Origin: Escallonia rubra
Lineage: Eukaryota; Streptophyta; Magnoliopsida; Escalloniales; Escalloniaceae
Assembly (NCBI GenBank): GCA_033065855.1
Contig: JAVXUO010002706.1
Location: 186,001 to 250,000, forward strand
Length of the DNA: 64,000 bases
Reading direction: 5' to 3'
The position numbers and the translations under genes are program-made. The notes below the pieces were generated by a model, which had not been told where the DNA came from, did not search any database, and was given only the letters and a program-made list of their open reading frames with translations. Shown here in pieces: positions 42,440 through 54,300 of this stretch. Numbering within the stretch: the stretch's first letter is position 1; each line of letters starts with the position of its first letter.

Positions 42440-42850
42440 ATTGTTGAACTACGTCATGACTTGATCCTTCGGGTACGTAGGCAGCTTGGGGCATATTCTT
42501 CAAGTTCAGTCACAATAATCAAAAGAAAATTTATTTTCCCATAAAAAAATAAAAATAAAAAGATCACAAACTACGTCATGACTTGATCTTTCGGGTACGT
42601 AGGCAGTTTGAGGCATATTCCTCAGGTTCAGTCGCAATAATCAAAAGAAAGTCTATTTTCCATTAAAAAAAAGTCTTTGAACTACATGATGACTTGATCC
42701 TTCGGACATGTAGGCCGCTTTAGGCATTTTCTTCAAGTTCAGTCACAACATTCAAAAAAAAAAAATTCTTCTAGCAAAAAATTGTTGAACTACGTGATAG
42801 CGCTTGATCCATTGAGCAGCTCGGGACATACTTTCAAGTGCAGCTCTAGG
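42440..42850 (+). repeat. ~105-bp tandem repeats upstream of 3' LTR
   Basis: Four units built on gaactacgtcatgacttgat, ccttcgggtacgtaggcag and tcaagttcagtcacaataatc. Such gacttgat..tacgtaggca repeats characterise 3' UTRs of Tat/Ogre-lineage elements, which supports the lineage call. Confidence 0.8.
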
Positions 42851-43222
42851 GAAAAAGAAGTGTTTCAAAGAAAAAATGAATCTTCACAAAAGAAGTTCTC
42901 AAATGACAACCAGGGACCTCAACGATTTCCTCAAAAGTATTGCAATGCCCTCAGCTTTTAGCAAAGAAGAACCAAATGGATATATGAGTTGGTAAGTGAC
43001 AAGAAGATTGCTTGCGGGAAAAAGGAATAATGTGTTGCACGAGAACAAGCTAATCAGCCCTCGAGTAAATACAACTGAAATGCAAGTTTTTTTACCTACT
43101 TCAAGATGGTTTGCCACTCGAAGCGTCTAGAGCTGAAGGCAGAACGACAAGAGCTAGGTTGCAAAATTAGTTGTGATCCGGTCTTTTAGCAAATCCAAAA
43201 AGTTCGAATCACGAGGGGCATT

Positions 43223-43989
43223 TGTTGGCACCAAAATTTTGACAAAAGGAGGTTGCTAAAACAAAGCCCAAATTTTGGTCCGCTTTTAAAAGTTCAATAA
43301 ATATTGAATTGGGCTGGCTATGTCCCAATTGAGATAAATGTGGCTATATACATGGATGAAGTCAGATTCTCTCAAAGATAGATAAAGTCAGATTTTATTG
43401 AAAGACTTGGAGATAAGAGATAAAAACTAATAAAGATAGGCTTTATTTTATCATCACATGGGATTAACTTGAAGTGAAGTGGCATTCAAGGGAAGGACAC
43501 CCTCAGCAGGAGGAAAAAAAAAAAAGGAGAGATCAGATAAGAAAAAGGGAATCAAAGAAAGACTCAAGAGAAAGGACGAAGCAGAAAGAAACAAAAGAGC
43601 GAAGACTCAGCAAAGCAAAGGAAAAAGAGAAGAGAGCCACTGTTGCGACAGAAAGGAAAGAAGAAAAGAAAGAAAAGGAAAAAAGAGAGAGATGGGTTCA
43701 AGGTGAATCATACCTTTTTTTATTTTCTTCTCTTATTGTTATGTAAGTTTTGAATATATGATGTATTAAATTTTCATGCGTAAATGAAAAGTTTTATTTA
43801 CATTCGTATGTTATTTTATTTGCGTTTCTTTAATCGGAGGTCGTCATAGACATAATTAATGGTTGACTTTTTAGCCATCCGGAAATATGAATCCACTTTT
43901 TCAAATAGTAAACGTCGTTATATACGTACGACGGGATTTGGTGACACAAGATTCGACGCTAAATAATAGCGGCGAAAAATGTGGCATCA
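43223..43989 (+). repeat. 3' LTR, 767 bp
   Basis: tgttggcacc...gtggcatca, preceded by cgaggggcat (polypurine-like). Intact reference for the interrupted 5' LTR; its 43795-43810 region shows the CACTA empty site. Confidence 0.92.
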
Positions 43990-44021
43990 ATGCTTTTCAA
44001 CTATGTTTATGTTGTTAATTA

Positions 44022-44388
44022 CTCCCTCCGTCCCTGAAAATTTGATCTAATTTCTTATTTTGGTCGTCTCACAAAAATTGATCTCTTTCAAATTAAAAGG
44101 ATTTTGTATGTATTTTTACATATTTACATTTTTTTTATTATATTTCTCTCTCCACATTAATTAACTTTGTACCAACTCATTTTCTCTCTACTGGCCCACC
44201 ACTTTACACTTTTTTATTATATTTCTCTCTCCACATTTAACACTCTACTAATGAATTTTTGTCTCTTCTGACCCACTATCTTCCTCCCTCTCTCTAAAGG
44301 GTAAAATATAAAATATACACAATATATAACGTAAATCCTTAATATGCGTGCAAAGTTAGCAAAATCAAATTTTCAGGGACAGCGGGAG
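44022..44388. mobile_element. Stowaway-like (Tc1/mariner) MITE, 367 bp
   Basis: Ends ctccctccgtccctgaaaat and its complement attttcagggac.gcgggag, flanked by TA on both sides (44020-44021, 44389-44390). The sequence is the widespread plant Stowaway terminus. Non-coding. Confidence 0.9.
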
Positions 44389-44390
44389 TA

Positions 44391-44833
44391 TAAGATTGAT
44401 CTTTTAGTGACATATAACGGGTGGATTATTAGCCTATTATGTGGTCTTCCTTTTGTATTAAAAAATAATCTAGTTTCACACTTCATCCCCCCGTCCCTGT
44501 TAGTGACCTAGTCCAACGCTTTATATCTGTAATTTCGTAATTCTTGCTAAAAAGTAGAACAAAGTTATTGTTGGCACTTCTAATTTGAGACAAACAAGGA
44601 GCCAGATGAAAATATTACGCGGTGAAAGTATATAACCTCCTCCTTTCGTGTAAAAGTCATCTAATTTATTGCTTCATCTCACACACCTATTATCTTTTTA
44701 TGTGTTCAAGTTAGGGCACTTGCAGCTGCCGAATTCCAGGTGATCTTGAGTTTGTTCAGCACTTTCTGTTTGAAATTCTGTAATTGTTGTTCAAAAATTA
44801 GAAAAAACTTTTTGTTGACACTTCTAATTACCA
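44391..44833. other. Unassigned stretch
   Basis: AT-rich. Two short related phrases (tgttggcacttctaatt at 44570 and tgttgacacttctaatta at 44813) suggest an old duplication. No gene. Confidence 0.4.
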
Positions 44834-44841
44834 CTTTATCG

Positions 44842-45550
44842 CATAGTTATCAATACCGTACCGGCCGGTACGTACTGTTTTTGCCGTTTACTGGTACGGT
44901 ATCCCTTAAATTTTGTACCGGTCAAAATACCGCTCTGTACCGGTTGTACCAGCCGGTATAGGTGATACCACCCGAAAACTGCGTACCGGCCGAAATATTG
45001 TGTTTTGTACCGGTTCCTTTAAAAAATGTAAAAGTAACAAATTTTATCAGAAATTTTGTAAATTGACCATATAAAGATTCAATAGAAAAATACTCTAAGT
45101 TCTATTATACTAATCAAAGTCTCTGTAACCTCCTGCTCATAAAATTCATTACAACTTGCAAAATCGTTCCTGATAAGTTTTCAATATTCACTTATCTTTG
45201 ATTACTTTGTACCTGTAAACTTTGATCATATTCTTTAATCTATATGATGTACTACTTTACAAACACCCGCTCGCGCACACACATAAAAATAACTTATTCT
45301 TGAACTCAAAGACATTTTTATTTAACAAACTAGCTTATTTGAAAACTATGATAAATCAAGCTCTAAAAGATAAAGAGTTTATTTTAGATGAGCTGTAAGT
45401 AAAAAAATATATGTATATATTGTTAGTTCGCCAGTGAATAAATAATACAAATAAATATTGTTGATGAAAATCTTAAGACGGTACTGGTACCGGTACGTAC
45501 CGTTTCTTGGAGAAAACGGTACGCAGTCCGATACGGTATTCATAATTATG
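44842..45550. mobile_element. hAT-like MITE, 709 bp, 8-bp TSD
   Basis: Terminal inverted repeat catagttatcaataccgta / complement of tacggtattcataattatg, flanked by an exact 8-bp duplication ctttatcg (44834-44841 and 45551-45558), as made by hAT transposases. Both subterminal regions are packed with ccggtac/gtaccgg motifs (44858-44990 and 45480-45520). The interior is AT-rich and non-coding. Confidence 0.88.
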
Positions 45551-46139
45551 CTTTATCGGCAAAAATACCGTCACAAATATTGTGCGTAATAAATTCTTGG
45601 AGGAGCAAAACTTTTCCTAAAAGCGTGAAGCAAGTTGGATGAGGAAATAAGACCTCTAATTTCTGTTTTGAGAATTGCTTCTTATCCCTGTTTTGCAGAT
45701 GGTGGTGCGTCGTGGTCACATTTTCTCTGCAGTCTCTTTATGAGATGATTTCATGCATGGGGCATTACTCGTGTTCCCCTAACAGAATAAGCATTGCATT
45801 CTTAAACCAAATACAATATTTTGTTTAGACTTGTTGCAATAATAGTAAGAAAAAGATGGCTTCCTCTGCCTGATTTATTTTGATGTCATGACCTTCAATC
45901 AGGTTGTACTAACTTCGAGATAGCGTTCAGACTCCGAATTATTATTATTGCGTTGGTCAGAGACTAAAGACATTTACATATTGTCAAAAAAAAGTTATAT
46001 AGTAGGGACCGTGCGGAACAAGACTCCACCGTAGCAAAAGAACAGTACCATCCGGAGGGAAGACAAAAGTAGTAAATACTGTACTAGCACTGCTAGCGGA
46101 CTTAGCCAGGTACAGTGCTTTCGAGATTGCATAGAGGAC
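45551..46139. other. Segment related to 34340-34950
   Basis: Phrases at 45900-46125 (cttcgagatagcgttcagactccgaattatta, tagggaccg, gtactagcactgctagcgga, gtgctttcgagattgcat) match those around the RNase H fragment. The flanks of the gag-only element are therefore old direct duplicates. No gene. Confidence 0.6.
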
Positions 46140-46735
46140 ACTCTGAATTAGTAGTTGTAGCATAACACCAAACAAAGAAATTACCTTCAGAGCCTGCAAT
46201 GTGCAAACAAGCAAGGAATAAGAGTTGGACATTTTTATCATACCCATAAAGGAGGGAAAAAATCCAATTTATCTGCTTTACTAAATATTGTTTGAAAAAA
46301 GAACAAGACGTCCGACTAAAACGGTCGGGCGTCATTTACACTTTTTGCTTTATCAACTATGACACTTAAACTTGGACAAAGTGAATATTTTCATAGAGTC
46401 ATACTATGACACCTTTGTGTCACTTATGCCACCTTCCCCGATAATATAAAAGTATGTGACAATAAATCGCAAGCTTTTTAATATGACATCAATCAAGAGT
46501 TCAGCTGGTTTAAGTCCACTGCGAGCTAGCTTCATTTTAGGCCAACTTACATGTTATGCACCAGACCAAACACAAGGTAGATTGAACCTAAAGACTGCTT
46601 TTGTGGATACTAATTAACCGGCCAATTGTGAGGTAGCACAAAGAGACAGTGATATATTACCACACGAAGAGTAACATTCCATGCCTTCCACAGTCCAGAA
46701 GACACTCTTGTTGGTGAAAAAATGGAATACCTACT
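46140..46735 (+). repeat. 0.6 kb direct duplication, copy 1
   Basis: Collinear with 47480-48030: attaccttc.ra.cctgca, agcaaggaataagagttgg, gtgtcacttrt..., tgacatcaatcaagagtt, caaagagacagtgatatatta and gaagagtaacatt. No coding sequence. Confidence 0.75.
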
Positions 46736-47479
46736 CAAGAACAAAAATCCAGCATCACCCATGCCAATGACCGCATTCCATCCATGACAAAAGGGGGTTT
46801 ATATGTTCCTAGTTGGTCCTTAATTTCCTGAAGTTTAAGACTCGGTTAATTCTTAAGGGCCAAAATTGGAAGAAATTTTTTTGGCTCCTACCCGGGTCGA
46901 AGGAATCTTTCTCCTACCCCCTATATAGCAATAATTAATGGTCACTAAATATCTCTAACAACTTTTATTTAGTAACGCTAAAAAAATACTGCTAAGAATT
47001 ATCCCTGAAAGTGTTTGCATAAAAGCCACCAGAAACGTTTAGCGGCTGTTAATTGTCACTACATAAGGGGTTGGAGGAAGATTCCTACAACCCGGATAGT
47101 AGCCAAAGTTTGTTCAAACTGGAATATCAATGTTTGGTGGAAAACTTCTCCGAAGAACAAATTTCTTGGGGTGTTTGACGGTGGGGTATTGAAGAAGTTA
47201 GCAGGGTCAATGGCCCCGTGGGTGCAAATATATATATATATATAGGAAAAAATGAAGAAGAATATATAAAAATTATTTTGTGTGATCTTCCAGTTTTACC
47301 CCTCCAAAACTAACACCATTTTGCAATTTGGAGACTTAGGGACCGAATAGGCAGTGGAAGCATACATAAAGGACCACAAATAAACAAGTCATAGTTTAGA
47401 TTTTAAGCACAAACGTAAGGAACCATTTTTTAGTTTAACCCCGAAAGACACTAAATAAGTTTTTTTTTAACATTACACC
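46736..47479. other. Spacer between duplicates
   Basis: Contains a (TA)n run at 47229-47244 and phrases such as gttggtccttaatttcctgaagttt near the left side with a loosely similar inverted phrase near 47390, suggestive of but not sufficient for a transposon. An open frame at 47015-47245 shows no recognisable family. Confidence 0.35.
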
Positions 47480-48030
47480 TAATTAACAAAGAAATTACCT
47501 TCAAAACCTGCATCATGCAAACTAGCAAGGAATAAGAGTTGGGCATTCTTGTCATATGCATAAAGGAGGAAAAGAATGTAAGTTATTTGCAATGTAGCAG
47601 TGTCTAAACTTTGTGCTATGTCAAATTTGACACTCAAACTTTAATAAAGGTGATAGTTTCGTAGCTCATATTATAACCCCTTTGTGTCACTTGTAGTGTT
47701 ATACCACCTTCCCCAACCATGTTACGTATGTGATAATCAAACTCGGCAATTTTAATATGACATCAATCAAGAGTTTACAAGCTAAATTAGTCGGTTGAAG
47801 CCCTCGATGACCTTCAAGAGTTATGCACCACAAAAGTGCACCACACCAAACACGACATACATTGAACCTAAAAATTGTTTCTGTGTACCATTCAATTGTA
47901 AGGTAACACAAAGAGACAGTGATATATTATCACTTGAAGAGTAACATTTGTTGCATTCCATAGTCAATAAAACAATATTGTTTGTTGAAAATATGGAAAA
48001 CCTACTAAAAACAATCAGCGCCACTGACCA
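47480..48030 (+). repeat. 0.6 kb direct duplication, copy 2
   Basis: Second copy of 46140-46735 with indels and moderate divergence. Confidence 0.75.
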
Positions 48031-49460
48031 TAATCCTATCCATGCCAAAAAAAAAAAAGGTTTACAATTTCTCAAAGCTATACTTCCAGCCAAACTGCAC
48101 CAAGATATATCACAACAATGGCTAGCCAAATATGTGGCTGCATGAGCCTATTAACTAATCCTCCTTTTTTGTACTGTAAGACTATGTGTTACATTTTTTT
48201 CTATTTATTGTTTTTGCCATATGCCACAATTCTTATAAAGAATTCACGGAGAACAGACGACCCCTTTGAAAAGAGACCAACAAATCCCTAAAGAGACGAT
48301 AACAATCAGGAAAAATCTCAAAATACAATAAACTAAACTGAAAGCTATGTAGATAACATAAATTAGCTTTACCAAAACAAATCCTAAACCCCACTAGTTA
48401 TCAATGGAGCATGTAAAGTAAGCAGATCAAGAAGTGACACAAATTCTTTCATCCACCTGTATCCTCGGCAACCAAAGGAGCAACAACCAAAACTCTTATC
48501 GAAATCCATAGGTTATTATTACCAACTTCAGCCTCAACCCAATAACAGGTGGCGGAACAAAGAGATACAAAAACATTTGTACGTGGGATCGGCTATCAAG
48601 GGGAGAGAGAGATTATATCTGAGACGAATAACGATATGGAAAATCACATAGTTCCTGAGAATGGTCGTTGGACGTATTGATATGTTTTCTTTTGGAACTA
48701 ATATGAAACTTTGTTATTTGAAGCGTTAGATATCTTAGTTCTCAAACGCCCTTTCGCTCTATGGTGAGATTCTAGGTAGTGAGATCTTACACTACCTCCC
48801 CGATTGAAGCCAAGGATGTGCAAGGTTGAAGGGTACCTATGGAGCCATTTGGTATATGCCTTAGCCCAAAACAAACATATAAGGTCGGCCATCAGTGATG
48901 GTGCCACACTTCGGCCAATGCGCAAGCATAATCAACCTTGAAGTACAACAAAGAGTAATTCTTTTGTTTATAAGTTGAATCCAGGTGGAGTAAGCACTCT
49001 TCTACTATCAGTTTTTCCACCTTGCTTTTGCAATTAGTTTTGATTAGAATTTGCCAGCAATTATGCCATATTGCCGACATGACTGCTTTTAAACTATCTT
49101 TGTTTTGTCAATGTTCCATATTACTTGCTTCACTAGTTGTTACACTTCATACATTTTCTTAGGTCACTTTAGGCTTAGAGTCATCTCTTTCGTCAATGCT
49201 CCATATTACTTGGAAAAAGAAAATGTATGTTTTGGAAAATGTGATTTTACCTCTGAATTCTCATTTCTGCAGAGTTTGTACCAGTTATTTCCTTAGTTTC
49301 AAAAACCTTAAAACATTTATCACATGTCAAGTACGTAATGGTATGTTTTAATGTAATAATTAAGGCTATAAGGGGAGATTATGAAAAGCCAAGGTTTTAG
49401 GAGTGACTTTGTGCGACCCTGAGGGTATGTAGTGCAATCAAGCTTGTTCTGTATAATTGA
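48031..49460. other. Non-genic stretch
   Basis: No supported gene. The ATG frames at 48698-48925 (minus), 48892-49080 (minus) and 49105-49296 (plus) are short and unrelated to anything I recognise. A repeated ccatattacttg phrase occurs at 49116 and 49201. Confidence 0.4.
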
Positions 49461-49467
49461 CTAAGAG

Positions 49468-50185
49468 GGTGTTTAACTTGGGGTTGATTTTGGGATGATC
49501 AAACCTGATTTAATTTAGATTAAATCAGGTGTGTGAGTGTTTGGCAAAAGAGATTATGAGATTGAATATGGCTAAAAACAGCTAAAAACTGATTAAATCT
49601 ATAATACTGGAAAGTGAGCTTTTTTCATAATCAGGTTTGACGTTTTAATTTACCATAATAACCCAATGTTTTTCACAAAAATACATTTCATACATTTTTA
49701 ACTAAATATTGAGTGTGACTTTTAATTAACTTCTAGAGTTATATTCTCTTTTACACTAACAGAGAGAGGAAGCACAAAAGTTCATCAACAGCCGCCTTCT
49801 TTCTCCCCATTATTTCTATACGGTCTTCTATCTTTAATTCAGAATAAGAAGTGACAACTTTTATAGGTGGTTAAAAATAGCTTCTTCAATAAAAAAAATT
49901 CATATATTGTAGTTATTTTCAAACGAAAGCTATGTTAACATTACTTCACTAAATGGATATTAGAAACTTTGTTTATGTAGTATCCTTTATGGTCATTTTG
50001 TCATATCAAAACTAATTTAATCACTTTCAATCCAAATATTTTTTGTAACTTTAACCTAGTTCATAGCTAATTTTGTCAAATAGCAAATTGATTCTGCTTA
50101 AAGTAAATTGAACTGATTTTGAAAACTGATTCAGATTTAAGCTAAAATCTGCATTTCAGATTTACCAAAGCATAATTTTTACTTT
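49468..50185. mobile_element. Possible non-autonomous DNA element
   Basis: The left end agggtgtttaacttggggttgattttggga resembles common plant hAT/PIF MITE termini of the gggtgtttggtt type, and the right end agatttaccaaagca is loosely complementary. Interior is AT-rich with gattaaatc-type inverted phrases (aatttagattaaatcagg). Target duplication not identified. Confidence 0.35.
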
Positions 50186-50599
50186 GTTATATGATAACAT
50201 ACTCCACATCAGTTAGTAATATGCGGAGGCACCCACTAGTTTGTACAAAAAAATTCACAAAACTCCATTTTCATTAGTAAAAAATGCCACTACAGCTCAA
50301 TGATTGTGATTCAATGGTTTTAGTTTTAGACTTGTATCAAAAGTAACGTCGAAAAGCTAGCAGATATTTTTTAGCGACAGTTTGTTGTGGGCCTTGTGGC
50401 TAGAAAAGGTGTTGGATATCTTATATATCAAAGTCAATCCAGACAGCAAATACTCGTGGATCCATCTGGGCTGGAACATGACTGCACCTAAAGAAGGTTG
50501 CCTACATGTATCATCTGAGAAGGATCAAGTCAAATGTAGTTCCAACACTGGGGAGCCCCTAGATAGATATAAACAAAAAAAGCATGTAGAAGATGCTAA

Positions 50600-51800
50600 C
50601 AATGCAATGAGCTGGATAAACAAAAGACAGACACCATCTTGGCTGCCAAAAGAGGAGAATGAGAAGAGGCCTCAACATAATATACCTGTAGAGGATATAA
50701 CAGTATAATAGATTGGACAAACAAAGACAATCACTGTCCTGACTATCACATGAGAGGGGAATCACAAGGAATCCCCTAGATAAAAATGCTTGGAAAAGAG
50801 ACAAGCGGTGCAGTAGACTGGATGAACTAAGAGAAACACTATCATGACATTCAGGAGATGGGGAATCACAGGTAGCCACTAGACAAGGATACATGCAGAG
50901 GATATTGATAGTGCATTGGACTAGCTAAACTAAGACAGACACCATCCGAACTATCATGAGAGGAGAATCACAAGGGGCCCACGACAAAGATGCATGTAAA
51001 CCACATGCAACAAAGAAAATAAAAAAGTTCTTATCATAACCCTCATAACATGGGTACCATAAAAGAAAACTCTACAAGCACCGCACGTATTAGGGAAGAG
51101 ATCCAGTCACGAAAGGTCTGTAATTGACGAGTAAAGTCTATCGGACTAAGATACACAGCGACAGGAAAAAATACCACAATCTGAATCACAAGGGCAGCAT
51201 GAGCGAAGCATTGACATTAAACGCTGTAAGAAAGAAGGAAAGATCCCTACTGTAATTATCATAAAAAGAGGAGTCATAAAGTAAGCCCTTATGCACAAGG
51301 TTTTCAAGGGAAAGACATATATCGACCATATCCAAGGAGATTGGCATCATAGTTGAAGCCCATAGACAAGTAAGCAAACAAGAATAGCATTGGATCAGTA
51401 CTACTGTGCATAACAGGTGAAAAGGAGCACAACAGTTCAAAGGCATCATAGTTGAAGCCCATAGACAAGTAAGCAAACAAGAATAGCATTGGATCAGTAC
51501 TACTGTGCATAACAGGTGAAAAGGAGCACAACAGTTCAAAGGAAAACACTCCTAAGATACTTACGAGGTGGCATTAGTGGGAAAGCCCCTACAAAAACAA
51601 ACACAATTAGAGGAAAGAAATCCTACGTGACACAGATGAAGAAAGTATTCATGCTGAAGGTCCTGACTCAAGGAAAAAGGTCTTATCTCGACCTGTCGTG
51701 AAAGGAGAAATCTCAAAACAAATTAGCCCTAAGGGATATATGTTGGAGGAAAAAAGGAACCTCTAATTACTAAAAGAGAAAATCGATAAAGTTGATATGA
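50600..51800 (+). repeat. Field of degenerate ~100-bp tandem repeats
   Basis: Recurring phrases at roughly 100-bp spacing: ctggataaacaaaagacaga (50612), ttggacaaacaaagacaat (50712), ctggatgaactaagagaaa (50818), and ttggactagctaaactaaga (50917), each followed by gaggrgaatcacaaggrrccc. The pattern decays towards 51800. No gene. Confidence 0.65.
51343..51540 (+). repeat. Perfect 99-bp tandem duplication
   Basis: 51343-51441 and 51442-51540 are identical by eye. Because 99 is a multiple of three, minus-strand open frames across it show a duplicated 33-residue block; I regard these frames as incidental. Confidence 0.95.
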
Positions 51801-52400
51801 TGGAGGCCCTTAGACATAGATATGAAGAATGGAATCCACTAAAAGACAGAGGCGCTAAGCACGGAGGTAAGGGATCTCCACAACGATGTTGACAAATCTA
51901 GGACACTCTTGGACAATTTGAGAACATGTTTTAATTGAAAAACATGGAGAATATGCTTTGACAGTTAGACTATATGACTCGACTGAACAAAGATAAATTG
52001 CTATCAAGTGCATCATAGAAAGTCATATGGCACGAGACAAAGCCATAAGCTTATCGATGTCGTCATTGGGGTTATGGTAAAAATATGTTGAATTGTGACA
52101 AGTGGACTTCTTCGTGGACAGCAAAAGTAGGGCATGCAAGATAGAATCAATGGGTTGTCATATGAGCTAAATATGAAGGTGAACATATCATGTGGCCCTG
52201 TAACAAGCTCAAAAAGTGTACCGACCAGTATCTTTTTCCTTCTTTTTCTAATCTTGTTTTAATCCTTTTTTTTTTTACCTCATAAAAATGCAAAAGAGAA
52301 TTTGACTTTCTTAAACAAGATACCTCAAGGATGACTTAGTATATGGGGCACAACGTAGGCTAGGGTGTGGGCATATAAACAGTTGCTAATAAGATTGAAA
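51801..52400. other. Non-genic stretch
   Basis: No recognisable feature apart from a poly-T near 52265. Possibly internal sequence of a decayed retroelement. Confidence 0.35.
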
Positions 52401-53319
52401 GAACGTGTGCCATGGAGACCAAACATAGATGGTTACTAAGTTGCCTAAGTATTCCCGTTGAGGAATTAGGTCTAACGTTGTTCAAAATACTGAATGATGA
52501 GCATGTCGTTTTGAAATTTGATCAAAATCGAATCTATGCGTAGAATCTTGAAAATCCTTCTTCAACGTTGATACCAAGGAAAGTGGGGTCGCAATCGACG
52601 TGGAGGTGCCACAAGGAATGCAGTCTGAGTCAGATGCTAAGTATGTTGATGTGGGACATAGCAATGGTGGAACAAGGGCAGAGACCAAAGGCTTCCAGAC
52701 AGAGCCTGAGGGTGACAGTGCTGCGAGGTTAATAGCGTAGGGTGAATACACGACGACAGTCACAATCTGATGCTTAGGTCCAGAGTCAAGGTCATGTATG
52801 TTTCTCTCTCTAGAATTCTAAAGTGAGAAAGTAAAAATCTTCTGAAAATGTTCCAACCGTCCGAATGAATTCTCAAGACCCCTATTTATAGAGGTTGAGA
52901 TGATGATGTCATCAACTGACACGTGGCACTCCCCGGGAATGACACGTCACTGGGAGGGGGTCCACAGGTGCCGGTGCTCCACGAACTGTCGGATCGCATA
53001 TTCACCCTGCCTGCTCCTCATAACATTGCTCTGTCCGTCTGGAAAGACTGGCTCCCACAGCGTCGGTGTGGCCAAAGAACCCCATTGATCTAGCCACTAA
53101 TCCAAGCCCTTATAGAATCCCACAGTCATGGCAGCGGTGGGGAAGACCTGACGCGCAACTGCCAGGCAAACTAGGCACGATGCTCTCCGGAGACCTGCTC
53201 CCGTCTCGGAGTGACCCGTGGATCATAGTCTCTAGGGGTGCTGATGAAGCCCCCAGTGCCGGAGCACGTAGGCCAGTCAAGCAGATACCCTGGTGAAAAC
53301 AGTGTCCCGGAGGAGTCAC

Positions 53320-53615
53320 CTATTCTGCCGAACAAGGTAGCATCCCAGAGGATCTGTCTACCTGGCGGGCCGAGGTAGCATCCCGGAGGAGCTGTCTACC
53401 TGGTAGAAGGGGAGTATTCATACCGGAGCACTTAGAGCTCCCTGGCAGAGATAATGTCCCGGAAGAGTCGCCTATCCCCACGGTTGAGTCCTTGTGGCAG
53501 AGCACTTAGAGCGTGTTAAGGTAGCATCCCAGAGGAGCCGTCTACCTAGCAGAAGGGGAGTTAAAAATCTCCCTAACAGAGATAGTGTCTCGGATGAGTC
53601 GTCTATCCCTGCGGG
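53320..53615 (+). repeat. Interspersed short repeats (ggtagcatccc / gtcccgga)
   Basis: The phrase ggtagcatcccrgaggagc.gtctacct occurs at 53335, 53371 and 53519, and gataatgtcccggaagagtc.cctatcc at 53300, 53450 and 53581. The alternation indicates a duplicated 150-200 bp composite unit. Confidence 0.7.
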
Positions 53616-53759
53616 ATGGTGCACACTTCGGAGAGTGGGTCAAAGCATGTTCCACGACCAAGGCAAGGTGCGCATGGTGTGGTGATAGGATAGACCAATG
53701 CAAGGAGCATGGTAGTGTGACAGAGAGCCAGGGGCACGAATGTGTTAATGGTGCAGAGT

Positions 53760-54300
53760 GTGGGACTGTGGTGCGCGGATGCCGGCAACATGGGTCACGG
53801 AGACAGCGGGCGACGGGAGTCACGGAGCTGTCGCGCGGACGCCGCGACGAAGGTCGCGGAGACAGCGGGCGACGGGAGTCACGGAGCTGTCGCGCGGACG
53901 CCGCGACGAAGGTCGCGGAGACTGCGCTGGGGCGTGGGCAACAGGAGTCGCAGAGTTGGCTCCTAGGCACAGACGATGAAGGTCGCTGAGACTGTGCGCG
54001 GGAGCGAGCGATGAGGGTCGGAGAGTTAGCGCGCGGGAACGGGTGACGTTGGTCGCGGAGACGGCATTCAGGCGCGAGCGATGGTGGTCGTCGAGACGTC
54101 GTGCAGATACAGGCACGAAGATTGCGGATACGGCGTGCAGGCACGGGCAATAGTAGTCGCGGAGACAGCACGTAGGCACGGGCGACGGGAGTCACATAGT
54201 TGGTGCGTGGGTACAGGCGACGAGGGTCGCGAAGATGGTGCCCGGGCGACGAACTACGAGCATCACGGGGATGGTGCCCTGACGATAGAAGACGAGCATC
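53760..54300 (+). repeat. GC-rich minisatellite, ~58-bp units
   Basis: Units of form gcgcgg.cgcgacgaaggtcgcggagac... with one 59-bp unit perfectly duplicated (53803-53861 and 53862-53920 approximately). A 303-codon minus-strand frame (53542-54453) spans it, rich in RDSRRP and RDPR repeats, but it is explained by repeat composition. Strong GC contrast with flanks. Confidence 0.8.

Larger units (their letters stand above)
35142..43989 (+). mobile_element. Gag-only LTR retrotransposon (TR-GAG/Tat-like), nested
   Basis: 8848 bp bounded by LTRs (35142-37087 with a CACTA insert; 43223-43989) and a 5-bp target duplication atgct (35137-35141 and 43990-43994). The internal region has a primer-site-like tggcacgcccagtggga, a gag gene with a repeat-rich leader, and a long 3' UTR with two families of tandem repeats typical of Tat/Ogre-related elements. 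No protease, RT or integrase is seen in about 3.3 kb after gag, so it would have depended on another element's enzymes. A Pack-MULE is inserted in the 3' UTR. Confidence 0.88.

Noticed and set aside
51186..51549. Minus-strand frames with a duplicated 33-residue hydrophobic block
   Set aside because: Created by the 99-bp tandem duplication, and two different frames show the same doubled pattern, so coding is not implied.
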